A DNA stretch of 64,000 bases from assembly GCA_903851195.1 (NCBI GenBank), contig CAINNJ010000009.1, positions 62,001-126,000 of the forward strand. The letters are read 5' to 3'. The notes under the pieces were generated by a model. It saw only the letters and a program-made list of their open reading frames with translations, was not told the origin of the DNA and made no database searches. The DNA is from an uncultured Acidobacteriia bacterium. GTDB taxonomy: Bacteria > Acidobacteriota > Terriglobia > Bryobacterales > Bryobacteraceae. How positions within the stretch are numbered: position 1 is the stretch's first letter; each line of letters begins with the position of its first letter. The translations under genes were made by a program, and so were the position numbers. Positions 1 to 9,198 of this stretch are shown in pieces.

Positions 1-1633
1 TGTGGATCCCCGGCGCCTCATGCCCCAGCGCCTGCACGTACTCCACGTAGGAGCCCGGATACACGCGCGGCATCCGCTCCTTGCCGCTCTCTCCGCCCAG
101 TTCCAGCACTCTCGACCCCAGCCCGCGCAGGAACATACGGTCGTGCGACACGAAGATCATGGTGCCTTCGAAATCCTTCAGCTTCTCCACCAGCATCTCT
201 TTGGTGGCCAGATCCAGGTGGTTCGTCGGCTCGTCGAGCACGAGGAAATTCGGCGGGTTGTAGAGCATCCGCGCCATCGCCAGGCGGCTCTTCTCACCTC
301 CGGAAAGCGACCGGATTTTTTTGTCCACATCGTCGCCGGAAAACTGAAACGCGCCCGCCAGCGACCGCAGCGAGCCCAGCCCGTCCTGCGGAAAATCGTT
401 CTGCAACTGTTCAATCACCGTGAGGTCCGGATTCAGCACGTCGAGCGACTGCTGCGCGAAATAGCCCATCGTCAGGCTCGCGCCCAGCCGCACGCTTCCC
501 GAATCCGGCACCGTGGCGCCCGCAATCATCTTCAGCAGCGTACTCTTCCCCGCCCCGTTGCGGCCCATCACCGCCCAGCGCTCGCCGCGCCGCACGGTCA
601 GGCTGAAGCCCGCGTAAATCACGCGCGAGCCGTAGCTCTTGTGCAGGTCTTCCATCACCGCCACCTGATCGCCGGAGCGGGGCGGAATGCGGAAATCGAA
701 TTTCACGATCTGCCGCTTCTTCGGCAACTCGATCTTGTCGATCTTATCCAGTGCCTTGATTCGGCTCTGCACCTGCGCCGCCTTGGCGGCATGGGTCTTG
801 AAGCGCTCGATGAAGCGCTGCTCCTTCGCCAGCATCGATTGCTGCCGCGCGAACGCAGCCTGCTGGTTGGTTTCGCGGATGGTGCGCTCGCGCTCGTAGA
901 AATCGTAATTGCCCGAGTAGCTGATGATTTCGCCGCCATCGATCTCCGCGATCTTCGTCACCAGCCGGTTCATGAACTCGCGATCGTGCGACGTCATCAG
1001 CAGCGACCCCTGGTAGCCGCGCAGAAACTGCTCCAGCCAGATGATCGACTCCAGATCCAGGTGGTTGGTCGGTTCGTCCATCAGCAGCACGTCAGGCCGG
1101 CCAAGCAGGACCCGCGCCAGCGCCACGCGCATCTTCCAGCCGCCCGAAAGCGCGCCCACGTCGCCATCGATCTGCTCTTCATGGAAGCCGAGCCCGAGCA
1201 GCACTTCGCGCGCCTGCGCTTCGAGCGTGTAGCCGCCCAGATGCTCATACTCTTCCTGCACCTCGCCGAAACGCTCCAGAATGCGGTCCATGTCGTCCGC
1301 CTGCGCGGGGTCTTCCATGGCGTTCTGAAGCGCTTCCAGTTCGTGGTGCAGATCGCCCGCGCGCCCGCTGCCGGCGATGGCCTCATCCAGCACGGACCGG
1401 CCCTGCATCTCCTCCACATCCTGCCGGAAATAGCCGATCGTCAGCTTTTTTGGCACGGAGACTTCGCCGTCGTCCGGGCTCTCCTCGCCCACCACCATGC
1501 GGAACAGCGTGGTCTTGCCCGCGCCGTTCGGGCCCACCAGACCCACCTTCTCGCCGGGATTCAGCTGGAAAGACGCATCCACGAAAACCAGTTGCTTGCC
1601 GTACTGCTTGTTGATATTGGAAAAAGAAATCAT
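1..1633 (-). CDS. ABC-F family ATPase (partial, C-terminus off the left edge)
   Basis: Soluble protein with two ABC ATPase domains and no membrane segments, the hallmark of ABC-F translation factors that act on the ribosome. Domain 1 carries Walker A GPNGAGKTT (about residues 34-42) and signature LSGGW near 160; domain 2 has Walker A GRNGAGKST near 355, LSGGEKSR near 440 and the DEPTNHLD Walker B present in both halves, as is usual for the family. Between them lies a charged interdomain linker. The start is ATG at 1633 (MISFSNINKQYG). The frame is open for 544 codons to the window edge and the visible end (PGSYVEYVQAL) matches the segment just after the second ATPase core, so little may be missing. 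Exact subfamily (YkpA/YbiT-like or other) cannot be fixed. The long plus-strand frame across it is antisense. Confidence 0.93.
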   Translation of the reverse strand, partial: MISFSNINKQYGKQLVFVDASFQLNPGEKVGLVGPNGAGKTTLFRMVVGEESPDDGEVSVPKKLTIGYFRQDVEEMQGRSVLDEAIAGSGRAGDLHHELEALQNAMEDPAQADDMDRILERFGEVQEEYEHLGGYTLEAQAREVLLGLGFHEEQIDGDVGALSGGWKMRVALARVLLGRPDVLLMDEPTNHLDLESIIWLEQFLRGYQGSLLMTSHDREFMNRLVTKIAEIDGGEIISYSGNYDFYERERTIRETNQQAAFARQQSMLAKEQRFIERFKTHAAKAAQVQSRIKALDKIDKIELPKKRQIVKFDFRIPPRSGDQVAVMEDLHKSYGSRVIYAGFSLTVRRGERWAVMGRNGAGKSTLLKMIAGATVPDSGSVRLGASLTMGYFAQQSLDVLNPDLTVIEQLQNDFPQDGLGSLRSLAGAFQFSGDDVDKKIRSLSGGEKSRLAMARMLYNPPNFLVLDEPTNHLDLATKEMLVEKLKDFEGTMIFVSHDRMFLRGLGSRVLELGGESGKERMPRVYPGSYVEYVQALGHEAPGIH

Positions 1634-1694
1634 CCGGACCTACCAGGCTAACAGACCGCCTGGCCCGCAGCCCCGAAAACTGCTATACAGGATC

Positions 1695-3320
1695 ATGCGT
1701 TTTCGTTCCTTCCTCTCCGTCTTTCTGCTGTCCGGAACCTGCTTTGGCCAGTCCGAAAGGATGGACCAAGTGGTCCAGGAATACACCGCAAAACAGGAGT
1801 TCATGGGCACGGTTCTGGTGGCTCGCGGCGGCCAGGTGCTCCTCAGTAAAGGCTACGGCTCGGCCAATCTGGAATGGAACGTTTCGAATACGCCGGAGAC
1901 CAAATTTCGCCTGGGTTCGCTGACCAAACAGTTCACCGCCGCGTCGATCCTGCTGCTCGAAGAACGCGGCAAACTCAGCGTGAACGATCCCGTGAAGAAG
2001 TACCTGCCGGACGCTCCCGCGGCCTGGGACAAGATCACGATCTTTCACCTGCTCACCCACACCGCCGGCCTGCCGAACTTCACCAGCTTCCCCGATTACG
2101 CGAAGCTGGAACCGTTCGCCGCCACGCCCGCCGAACTGGTGGCGCGCTTCCGCGACAAGCCTCTCGATTTCGAACCCGGCTCGAAGTGGAGCTACAGCAA
2201 CTCCGGCTACCTGCTGCTCGGTTATCTCATCGAAAAAATCACGGGCGGCGCATACGAGAAGTTTGTACGGGAGAATATCTTCACGCCGCTCGGCATGGCC
2301 GATACCGGCATGGATTCCAACACCGCCATCGTTGCCCGGCGCGCCGAGGGCTATGTGCACCAGCCGGACGGCTTCCAACATGCCGGCTTCATCCACATGA
2401 GCATTCCGCACGCCGCCGGCGCGCTGTACTCCACTACCGGCGACTTGCTGAAGTGGGAACAGGGCCTCTTTGGCGGCAAACTGCTGCAGCCCGCCTCACT
2501 CGAAAAAATGACGAAGCCGTTCAAGGACAACTACGCGTTCGGCCTCGCCGTGGAGACCGCCAGCGGGCGCAAAATCATCTCGCACGGCGGCGGCATCGAA
2601 GGCTTCAACACCGAGCTCGAGTACTTCCCGGAAGACAAACTCGTGGTGGTGGTGCTTTCCAACGTCAACGGAACGGCTCCGGGAGCGATCGCGAAAAAGC
2701 TGGCCGGCGTCGCGCACGGCGACACGGTAAAACTCTCGTCGGAACACAAAGAGATCACGCTCGACGCGCAGGCGCTGCAGCGTTACGTGGGCACCTACCA
2801 GTTGGCGCCCGGCGTCAATATGCTGATCACGCGGGAAGGGAATCAACTTTCGGAAAAGCTCGGCCCGCAGGCTTCCTACCCGATATTCCCGGAATCTCCC
2901 ACCACCTTTTTCCTCAAAGTGGTGGACGCGCAAATCGAGTTCGTCGGCACGACCGAAGGCAGGGTCAAAGCCCTGATCCTCCACCAGGGCGGCCGCGATC
3001 AGGAAGCCGCACGCGTCAGCGATCAGGCCGAACTGCCCCCGGCCCGCAAGGAAATCACGGTCTCACCGGCCATTCTCAACCGGTACGTCGGCAACTACGA
3101 ACTGGCGCCCAACGTGACCGTCGCGATTACTCTGGAAGGTGGGGCTCTGATGACACAGATTACCGGCCAGCCGAAGTTTCCGCTTTTCGCGGAAAGTGAG
3201 ACGCGCTTTTTCCTGAAAGTGGTCGACGCGCAGATGGATTTCTCCCGTGACGCGCAGGGCGCCGTCACGCACCTCACCATCCTGCAGGGCGGCCGCGAAC
3301 TGAAAGCGCTGCGTAAATAG
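1695..3320 (+). CDS. Exported serine hydrolase, beta-lactamase/PBP4-like, with two DUF3471-type repeats
   Basis: 541-residue class C beta-lactamase-fold hydrolase. A signal peptide (MRFRSFLSVFLLSG) precedes the catalytic domain. Visible motifs are S75-L-T-K78 (nucleophile and Lys), Y167-S-N169 and H297-G-G. After about residue 350 come two copies of a module of roughly 90 residues, each with a RYVGxYxLAP motif and a FFLKVVDAQ motif; this is the DUF3471-like tail often attached to such hydrolases. Substrate is unknown: esterase, D-aminopeptidase or peptidoglycan peptidase activity are all possible. ATG at 1695 was chosen because it opens the signal peptide; the frame is open further upstream but that part overlaps the ABC-F gene. 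The Hsp70-like gene begins 3 bases after the stop. Confidence 0.9.
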   Translation: MRFRSFLSVFLLSGTCFGQSERMDQVVQEYTAKQEFMGTVLVARGGQVLLSKGYGSANLEWNVSNTPETKFRLGSLTKQFTAASILLLEERGKLSVNDPVKKYLPDAPAAWDKITIFHLLTHTAGLPNFTSFPDYAKLEPFAATPAELVARFRDKPLDFEPGSKWSYSNSGYLLLGYLIEKITGGAYEKFVRENIFTPLGMADTGMDSNTAIVARRAEGYVHQPDGFQHAGFIHMSIPHAAGALYSTTGDLLKWEQGLFGGKLLQPASLEKMTKPFKDNYAFGLAVETASGRKIISHGGGIEGFNTELEYFPEDKLVVVVLSNVNGTAPGAIAKKLAGVAHGDTVKLSSEHKEITLDAQALQRYVGTYQLAPGVNMLITREGNQLSEKLGPQASYPIFPESPTTFFLKVVDAQIEFVGTTEGRVKALILHQGGRDQEAARVSDQAELPPARKEITVSPAILNRYVGNYELAPNVTVAITLEGGALMTQITGQPKFPLFAESETRFFLKVVDAQMDFSRDAQGAVTHLTILQGGRELKALRK

Positions 3321-3323
3321 GTT

Positions 3324-4631
3324 TTGACGAATCCTCCTCAACCGGCATTCGGCATCGATTTCGGCACTACGAACAGTTCCATTGCGCGGGCCGATGTTTC
3401 TGGCGCCGTCGAGATGGTCCGTTTCGCGGCGGGCGCGGGGCTTACCGAGGCCTATCGGTCTCTGCTTTATCTCGAACAGGTGCTTGAACGCGGCGTGAAA
3501 ACGGTGCAATCCTGGAGCGGTCCGGAGGGCATTGAGCGCTACCTTGCGGCCGATCCGAAAGGCCGCCTGATCCAGTCGCTGAAGTCTTTCCTTACCAGTG
3601 AAAGCCTCCGCAGCACGGAGGTGTTTGGCCGCCGCCGCACACTCGAAGAACTGATCGCGCGCATTCTGCGTGACCTGCGCGAGAAGGCCGAACGGCATTT
3701 CGGCCAGGAAGTCCGCACCGCCGTGGTCGGGCGCCCCGTGCACTTTGTGGGCGCCGAGCGCGAGTACCACAACATGTTCGCCGAAGGGCGCCTCACCGAG
3801 GCGTTTCGGATTGCCGGTTTCGACTCCGTGCAGTTCGAGATGGAGCCGGTGGCCGCCGCGCATTTCTACGAGTCCCGGCTGGACCACAATGAACTCATCC
3901 TCATCGGCGACTTCGGCGGCGGCACCAGCGACTTCTCGCTGGTGCAGGTCGGGCCGGCCGTTCTGAAGCGGGGCCGTACTCCCGAGGATCTCATCGGCAA
4001 CGCCGGAGTGGGTCTCGCCGGTGACGCCTTCGACTCGAAGATCGTGCGACATCTGGTCTCGCCTGCCCTCGGCGCTGGCACCGATATGCGCTCCATGGAA
4101 AAGGTGCTGCCCGTGCCTGGCTGGGTGTATTCGAAACTCGAACACTGGCACCATCTTTCGTTTCTGAAGGCCAAGGAAACTCTCACTATGCTGCGCAGCG
4201 TGCGCGGCCATGCCTTCGAGCCGGATCGCATCGAAGCGTTGATTCACCTCATTCAGGAAGATCTCGGCTACGAACTGCACCGCGCTGTCCAAAAAGTGAA
4301 ATGCGATCTCTCGGAACAGGAGACCGCGCGCTTCGTCTTTTCCGACGGTTATGTCGGTCTGGATGAACTGGTGCGCCGCGACGATTTCGAAAGCTGGATC
4401 GACGAGGAGTTACGACAAATCGAAGACTGCGTGGATGGCCTTCTCGCATCGTCCTCGGTCAGCCCCGACGAGGTCGATATGGTGTTTCTCACGGGAGGGA
4501 CTTCGTTCGTTCCCGCCGTTCGCCGGATTTTCGAATCCAGGTTCGGAAAGGACCGCATCCGTGCCGGCAACGAGTTTACGTCAGTCGCCAGGGGTCTCGC
4601 GCTGAAGAGCCTGGCACTGCAGTCGAAGTGA
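3324..4631 (+). CDS. Hsp70 family protein (YegD-like, no substrate-binding domain)
   Basis: 435-residue actin/Hsp70-fold ATPase. Phosphate-1 motif DFGTTNSS is at residues 12-19, phosphate-2 motif IGDFGGGTSD at about 194-203, and the adenosine motif LTGGTSFVP near 400. The length stops after the nucleotide-binding domain, as in Escherichia coli YegD (about 450 residues), so it lacks the classical peptide-binding half of DnaK. The apparent start is TTG, 3 bases after the serine hydrolase stop, without a clear Shine-Dalgarno; coupling to the upstream gene would explain this. The function of YegD-type proteins is poorly known, so only the fold and probable ATP binding are asserted. Confidence 0.88.
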   Translation: MTNPPQPAFGIDFGTTNSSIARADVSGAVEMVRFAAGAGLTEAYRSLLYLEQVLERGVKTVQSWSGPEGIERYLAADPKGRLIQSLKSFLTSESLRSTEVFGRRRTLEELIARILRDLREKAERHFGQEVRTAVVGRPVHFVGAEREYHNMFAEGRLTEAFRIAGFDSVQFEMEPVAAAHFYESRLDHNELILIGDFGGGTSDFSLVQVGPAVLKRGRTPEDLIGNAGVGLAGDAFDSKIVRHLVSPALGAGTDMRSMEKVLPVPGWVYSKLEHWHHLSFLKAKETLTMLRSVRGHAFEPDRIEALIHLIQEDLGYELHRAVQKVKCDLSEQETARFVFSDGYVGLDELVRRDDFESWIDEELRQIEDCVDGLLASSSVSPDEVDMVFLTGGTSFVPAVRRIFESRFGKDRIRAGNEFTSVARGLALKSLALQSK

Positions 4632-4643
4632 GAGAAGCATTGT

Positions 4644-5618
4644 TCATGCTTTGTGCACCCGGATTACAGTCCGGTCCAGTGCCTTCAAATTGACCTTGCC
4701 GCACATCGCCATGTCGCGCGCAAGATCGGTCTGCGTGGTCTCCAGCATGCTCTGCACGCCCTCCGCGCCGTAGGCGCTCAGCGCCCATACGACCGGACGC
4801 CCCAGCAGCACCGCGCTGGCGCCGGTCGCCAGCGCTTTCAAAACATCGCCACCGCGCCGGAAGCCGCCGTCGATCAGCACCGGCACACGTCCGGCAACCG
4901 TATCGACCACACTGGCCAGCGATTCCATCGGGGACGCCAGTCCCGCGGCCCCAGGCCTGGCCGGACGCGAAACCACGATTCCCTGGACCCCGTGCTCCAG
5001 CGCCGCTTTCGCCTCCGCGGCGGACACAACGCCCTTCAGCACCACCGGCAGTTTCATGCCCTTCCGCAGCGCCTCCACAGCTGCCCACTCCCGAACGGGA
5101 CCGGTCGCCGTAATCACCAGCGCCTTCGCCCCCGCCTCGCTCGCCTGGCGGATTTTCTCCTTCGCGGCAACCGGCGCGGCGTTCGCATAAACCTGGTACC
5201 ACCAGGGACTCTTCAGCGCCGCCGCTACTTCCTGAATCGAACAATCCGAATCGGCCGAGAGAACGAAAGGCGCCTTCGCCGCGGAAGCGCCGCGCGCCGC
5301 CGCCACTTCGCCTTCCGGATGAAACCGCTTCAGATTCCCCATCGGACCCGCGAAGATGGGCGCGAACAGCTTCGCCCCCAGCAACTCCGAGGTCAGATCG
5401 AGACCGGTCGTGTTGACCATCATGCGCGGACGGAACGTGATCCGCTCCAGAGCGCTTCGGTCGCCGCCCGCGATCTCCGCAAACAGCGCCGGATCCAGTT
5501 TGGCCTCTGCGGCGGATTCGAAATCCAGCGCCTGCAACAGATCGGCCAGAGGAGGCACTTTGCCGCTTCCCGCGATGACTTTCAACTGCAGCGGTTCAAA
5601 AAAGCCGCGACGTCTCAT
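4644..5618 (-). CDS. Degenerate FMN-dependent alpha-hydroxyacid oxidase-like protein
   Basis: 324-residue TIM-barrel protein related to lactate/glycolate oxidases and clearly a paralog of the gene immediately upstream on the minus strand (shared APIFAGPMG, LKGVVSAAEA, PVLIDGGFRRG and VLLGRPVVW blocks). The FMN-side Lys is kept (K195). The catalytic block of the family, NHGGR in the neighbour, is replaced by RPARP (about 218-222), so the catalytic His and substrate-binding Arg are not in place. No signal peptide is evident. The start at 5618 overlaps the upstream stop as ATGA, indicating translational coupling. It may bind FMN without oxidising a hydroxyacid, or assist the active paralog. The frame is open further upstream but that would overlap the neighbour. 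Confidence 0.82.
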   Translation of the reverse strand: MRRRGFFEPLQLKVIAGSGKVPPLADLLQALDFESAAEAKLDPALFAEIAGGDRSALERITFRPRMMVNTTGLDLTSELLGAKLFAPIFAGPMGNLKRFHPEGEVAAARGASAAKAPFVLSADSDCSIQEVAAALKSPWWYQVYANAAPVAAKEKIRQASEAGAKALVITATGPVREWAAVEALRKGMKLPVVLKGVVSAAEAKAALEHGVQGIVVSRPARPGAAGLASPMESLASVVDTVAGRVPVLIDGGFRRGGDVLKALATGASAVLLGRPVVWALSAYGAEGVQSMLETTQTDLARDMAMCGKVNLKALDRTVIRVHKA

Positions 5619-6805
5619 TGGAAATGCACCCGTTCCATTTTCCGGTCCACCGCGGCCAGCGTTGTTCGACCCGTCTGCAGCATCGCCAGCTTCAACTCCG
5701 CCTGCAGGATTTCGAGAACCTTCTGCACACCTTCCGCTCCGTAAGCCGCCAGGCCCCACCGCACCGCCCGGCCGATACACACGGCATTAGCGCCGAGAGC
5801 CAAAGCCTTGAGGATGTCCGCGCCGCGCCGTATGCCGCCATCGAACACGACCGGGACGCGCCCGCGAACGGCGTCCACAATCTCCGGCAAAACCTCGAAT
5901 GTGGAAGGGCTGTAGTCGAGCGAGCGTCCGCCGTGGTTCGACACATAGATGGCGTCCACGCCGTGGTCCAGACAAAGCAGCGCGTCTTCGGCGGTCAGGA
6001 TCCCTTTCGCCAGAATCGGCACTTTCACAAACGTCCGGATTTCATCGAAAAACCTCCATTCGTACCAGAGCCGGTACATGGGAAGGCGGTACGGATTACT
6101 CGCCGCGACGGACACCACACCGCCTCGCCCACCACCGCGCCCGCCCGCGGTGAGGTTACGTCCACGCAGCGCCCGCTCATACACCGGGGCCTGTTGATCC
6201 ACGGTCACCACCACGGCCCGGGCGCCGGCTGCGATGGCCGGTTCCAGGTAACTCTTGTTATCGTCCATCGCCTGCTTGGGATAGAGTTGCACCCACAGCG
6301 GCGAACCCGGCCCGGCCGCCACCTTCGCGAATGGCAGGGTCGAATTATTGCTGACGATCATGGGCGTGTTCGACGCCGCCGTCGCCCCTTTGCGCATGGC
6401 GGTCTCGCCATCCGGATGGAGTTGACCCTGCGTGGCGGTCGGCGAGACGAAGATCGGGTATTGCATCTCGGTTCCCAGCACTGTCGTCGCGGTCTGCACG
6501 GTACCGCTGGCGGGCGTCGCGGCCGGAATCAGATCGGCCCATTCGAAGGCTTGCCGGTTGCGGCGCATGGTGAACTCACCACCGCTGCCATACGCCGTGT
6601 AGTCATAAACGGAGCGCACCAGTTTCGCGAAGGCGACGGGCTCGAAATCGAAGGTGGATTCGAGTTCGCGCAGGGCTTTGATGCGGCTTTGATCGCGCAC
6701 CGGATCCTGCTGGGCTTCGAGGAGCGGAGTCTCCAGAAGCGGCGACCCGGCCACGAATGCGGCAAGACTCTGAAGCGCCATTCTGCGGGTGGCGGACCGT
6801 CTCAT
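5615..6805 (-). CDS. FMN-dependent alpha-hydroxyacid oxidase/dehydrogenase, putatively Tat-exported
   Basis: 396-residue member of the LldD/glycolate oxidase family, which oxidises L-2-hydroxyacids such as lactate to 2-oxoacids with FMN. The catalytic set is intact: K267 in ILAKGI, H291 and R294 in YVSNHGGRS, then FDGGIRRG and IGRAVRWG phosphate-binding loops. The N-terminus (MRRSATRRMALQSLAAFVAG) has paired arginines followed by a hydrophobic stretch and resembles a Tat signal, which fits export of a pre-folded flavoprotein. A Gly/Arg-rich insertion (about 220-229) lies in the loop-4 region that is variable in this family. Start and stop both sit in ATGA overlaps with neighbours, so it belongs to a four-gene coupled operon (9086 to 4644). 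Confidence 0.9.
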   Translation of the reverse strand: MRRSATRRMALQSLAAFVAGSPLLETPLLEAQQDPVRDQSRIKALRELESTFDFEPVAFAKLVRSVYDYTAYGSGGEFTMRRNRQAFEWADLIPAATPASGTVQTATTVLGTEMQYPIFVSPTATQGQLHPDGETAMRKGATAASNTPMIVSNNSTLPFAKVAAGPGSPLWVQLYPKQAMDDNKSYLEPAIAAGARAVVVTVDQQAPVYERALRGRNLTAGGRGGGRGGVVSVAASNPYRLPMYRLWYEWRFFDEIRTFVKVPILAKGILTAEDALLCLDHGVDAIYVSNHGGRSLDYSPSTFEVLPEIVDAVRGRVPVVFDGGIRRGADILKALALGANAVCIGRAVRWGLAAYGAEGVQKVLEILQAELKLAMLQTGRTTLAAVDRKMERVHFQ

Positions 6806-7827
6806 CGAAATTCCCCTGGCTTGTAAGTCTTATGGAAGCCATTGCGCCCGTTGGTCACCGTGAACGTGCCGTCCGGCGAGGCGGAAAGCTGAAGCGTCTT
6901 CCAGTGGTCATCGGGCTCAAGATTCGCGATGAAATCCTCCGGAGGATTATTCTCCCTGCCGCCATTCACGGAAAAATGCGATTGCCAGATGTCTTCGAGA
7001 TCCGGGGTCTTTCGCAGCAGCGGCCAGGTGGGCGCATCGCCGCCCTTCTTCGCCCCGTTGCCCATCATCGCGACGCGCGGATGCAGAGCGTTCACCAGTT
7101 CCGGCGACATGCCTTTGAACTGGCCATGAACATTCACCTGGAGCACATCAACGGTGCCGACGAGGTTATTCGGACAGGCCAGTTCATAGTTTTTGTACGC
7201 CTCCAGGTCCGCCAGATCCAGCATGCGGAATTTTCCGAGAGTAAACAGAATTCCCACGGAATTGTTGTCTTCCTTATCGGTCGGCAGTTCGGCCTGTCGC
7301 GGATTGGCCGCGCAGGAAGGATTCGCCGCGCCGCCGCCATTCACGGGTGCCGTGATCACCTTGCCCGCCGCGGTTACTACCAGCGCATCCAGCCCCTGAA
7401 GCGGCAGTTTATCGCCGGCTTTCACTGCGATATGCGGGATCCTCTCATAAAGCCGAGCATAGGCTCCGTAGCGCTGTTGCGTCGCGGCATTGTCGCCCGT
7501 ATAAGGGCCGTGGTCCACCAGGTGCTTAACCGGGAACCTGGCTACCAGACGCGGAACGTCGCCCAGATGGTCGAGATCATAGTGGGAGATCAGCAGGTAG
7601 TCGAGCTGGCGCAGTCCCGCGGCCTTGAGATCCTCCACAATGCGGTCCGTCGAGGCTTCCCGCGAATTGCCGGCCGGCCAGCCCGCATCGATCAGCAGGG
7701 ATTCGCCGGCGGGGGTCATGACGAGCAACGCCTTGCCGCCTTCCACATCGATCAGACGGACATCGAGTGTTTTCGGCGCCGCGAAAAGCGACAGCGCGGT
7801 CAACAAGACCAGCAGAATTCGCATCAT
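6802..7827 (-). CDS. Exported metallo-beta-lactamase-fold hydrolase (ComEC-like MBL domain)
   Basis: 341 residues with a short signal peptide (MMRILLVLLTALSLFAAP). The MBL metal motif reads S-H82-Y-D84-L-D86-H87, matching HxHxDH except that the second position of the usual triad is Tyr. A later DNNSVG segment followed by a beta strand recalls the NNNSLV region of ComEC/Rec2 C-terminal domains; the usual TGD there reads LADLE and the usual HHGS reads VHGQ. Substrate is unknown; relatives are annotated only as MBL-fold hydrolases. Tandem ATGs at 7827 and 7824 overlap the upstream stop, and its own stop overlaps the next gene, so it is the second member of the coupled operon. Confidence 0.85.
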   Translation of the reverse strand: MMRILLVLLTALSLFAAPKTLDVRLIDVEGGKALLVMTPAGESLLIDAGWPAGNSREASTDRIVEDLKAAGLRQLDYLLISHYDLDHLGDVPRLVARFPVKHLVDHGPYTGDNAATQQRYGAYARLYERIPHIAVKAGDKLPLQGLDALVVTAAGKVITAPVNGGGAANPSCAANPRQAELPTDKEDNNSVGILFTLGKFRMLDLADLEAYKNYELACPNNLVGTVDVLQVNVHGQFKGMSPELVNALHPRVAMMGNGAKKGGDAPTWPLLRKTPDLEDIWQSHFSVNGGRENNPPEDFIANLEPDDHWKTLQLSASPDGTFTVTNGRNGFHKTYKPGEFR

Positions 7828-9086
7828 TTTCCCGCCTCAAGAGCAGTCGCGAGTCCCAATTGACTGCGGCCCAGCGGCGTGAGATCCGCCTCCGTGCCGC
7901 GCCCGCGGAAATCCACTTCGAAGTCGTCCGGCGCGAAATCGGGCGGCGTCCCGCCCTCCAGAAAAGTTGGCGCCTGCCGCGCCAGATACGCGCTGTTCTT
8001 CTCACAGCCCACCGTGGCGCCGATATACATCACGTTGCTGTAGCCGCTGCCCTGGTGCTCGTTCTCCACGGCATGCACCACGTCGGAATGCCAGAAGACC
8101 GTGTCGCCCGGTTCCATCAGCGGAATCGAGGTGAGTCCGTCGAGCAGCGCGGCATGCCATTCCGGCTTCACGGAGAGCGCCCGCCCCGGTTGCGCGCCGC
8201 AGAGTTCGGTCTCCGGCACATCGTCCTGCAGCGCCCGCAGAAGCATGTAAACCATGCTGTTGGCGATGGGGATCAGTTGCAGGGTGCCGTCCCCCTTGCC
8301 CTGCCGGGTGAGAGCCGTCCAGCCCTGAAACGTGCGAAACATCGAGCAAACCGCCGGCGACGGGAACTCCTCCACCTGCGTGCGCCAGGCCGCATCGAAA
8401 GCGTTGTAGCGCCGCCAGTCGCCTGAAAAGACGTGCCGATAAACCTTGCGGAAATTCGGCTCCAGCCACCGTTCCGCCGACCCGCCGTCCACATGCGGTG
8501 AAAGCCCCAGCGATGCCGATCCCGGCGGGCGTCGGCGAATCCGGTCCGCGTACACCGGCGTCTGTTCCGGGTCGAAGTGACGCACGCCCTCGCTCTCCGA
8601 CAGCCACAACCCGTTCAGAAATTGCCGGACCCGCGTCAGCGACTCCGCCTGCCTGGCCAGCACCTGGGGGCGCGACCAGTAGATGCCGTAGATCTGCGGC
8701 CTGGCCATGGACAGATTGCCGAAATACTCGTCTTCGGCCGCGTTAGCGAGTTTCGCATCCAGCCCGTTCTCTTCCACATACCGGGCGATCTCGTCATCCC
8801 AGGCGCGCGCCTGTTCCGGCTCGAAGGTCCTGCGGATCACGCACGCGCCACGCTCCCTGATCTTCGCGATCATCTCGGCCGAAACCGCCCCGGTTGCGAT
8901 GTCGGCGTACGCCACCACCGGAATGACGGCTTCGCCGGCCTCGCGCTCCTTCACGATCCGCGCGACCTTGTCTCGCATCTCGCGCTCGACTTCCTGAAAC
9001 ACCGCTGCATAGGCGGGCAGGTCCCGCCGCAGTTCGTTCTTTGCGGCCCGAATCGCTTCGGACAAGTTCCCGACGTGGAACGGCAT
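7824..9086 (-). CDS. DUF1479 family protein (YbiU-like, putative Fe(II)/2-oxoglutarate oxygenase)
   Basis: 420 residues matching the DUF1479/YbiU family, which has the cupin-like fold of phytanoyl-CoA-type dioxygenases. The candidate metal ligands are H198-x-D200 (SPHVDGGS) and H338 (FWHSDVVHAVE), the HxD...H facial triad. The N-terminal half carries the family landmarks CVIRRTFEPEQA and MARPQIYGIYWSRPQ. No signal peptide. The real substrate of this family is not established to my knowledge. It is the first gene of the operon running left; the MBL, oxidase and degenerate oxidase follow with 4-base overlaps. The ATG at 9086 is preceded by AGGGAGAA on the minus strand. Confidence 0.88.
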   Translation of the reverse strand: MPFHVGNLSEAIRAAKNELRRDLPAYAAVFQEVEREMRDKVARIVKEREAGEAVIPVVAYADIATGAVSAEMIAKIRERGACVIRRTFEPEQARAWDDEIARYVEENGLDAKLANAAEDEYFGNLSMARPQIYGIYWSRPQVLARQAESLTRVRQFLNGLWLSESEGVRHFDPEQTPVYADRIRRRPPGSASLGLSPHVDGGSAERWLEPNFRKVYRHVFSGDWRRYNAFDAAWRTQVEEFPSPAVCSMFRTFQGWTALTRQGKGDGTLQLIPIANSMVYMLLRALQDDVPETELCGAQPGRALSVKPEWHAALLDGLTSIPLMEPGDTVFWHSDVVHAVENEHQGSGYSNVMYIGATVGCEKNSAYLARQAPTFLEGGTPPDFAPDDFEVDFRGRGTEADLTPLGRSQLGLATALEAGK

Positions 9087-9198
9087 AGTTCTCCCTGGAA
9101 TGTTTGTGCAACCATCTTATTCCCGGCCCTTCGCGATCAGATACCTGTGATATCGTCGAGCCGTTACAGGCCTTGTTCCCGGCCTGAAAGGAGCCCTT

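Noticed and set aside
2-1651. 549-codon open frame on the plus strand
   Set aside because: It is antisense to the ABC-F gene; its product is His/Arg-rich low-complexity sequence typical of a GC-rich shadow frame, whereas the minus strand shows complete ABC motifs.
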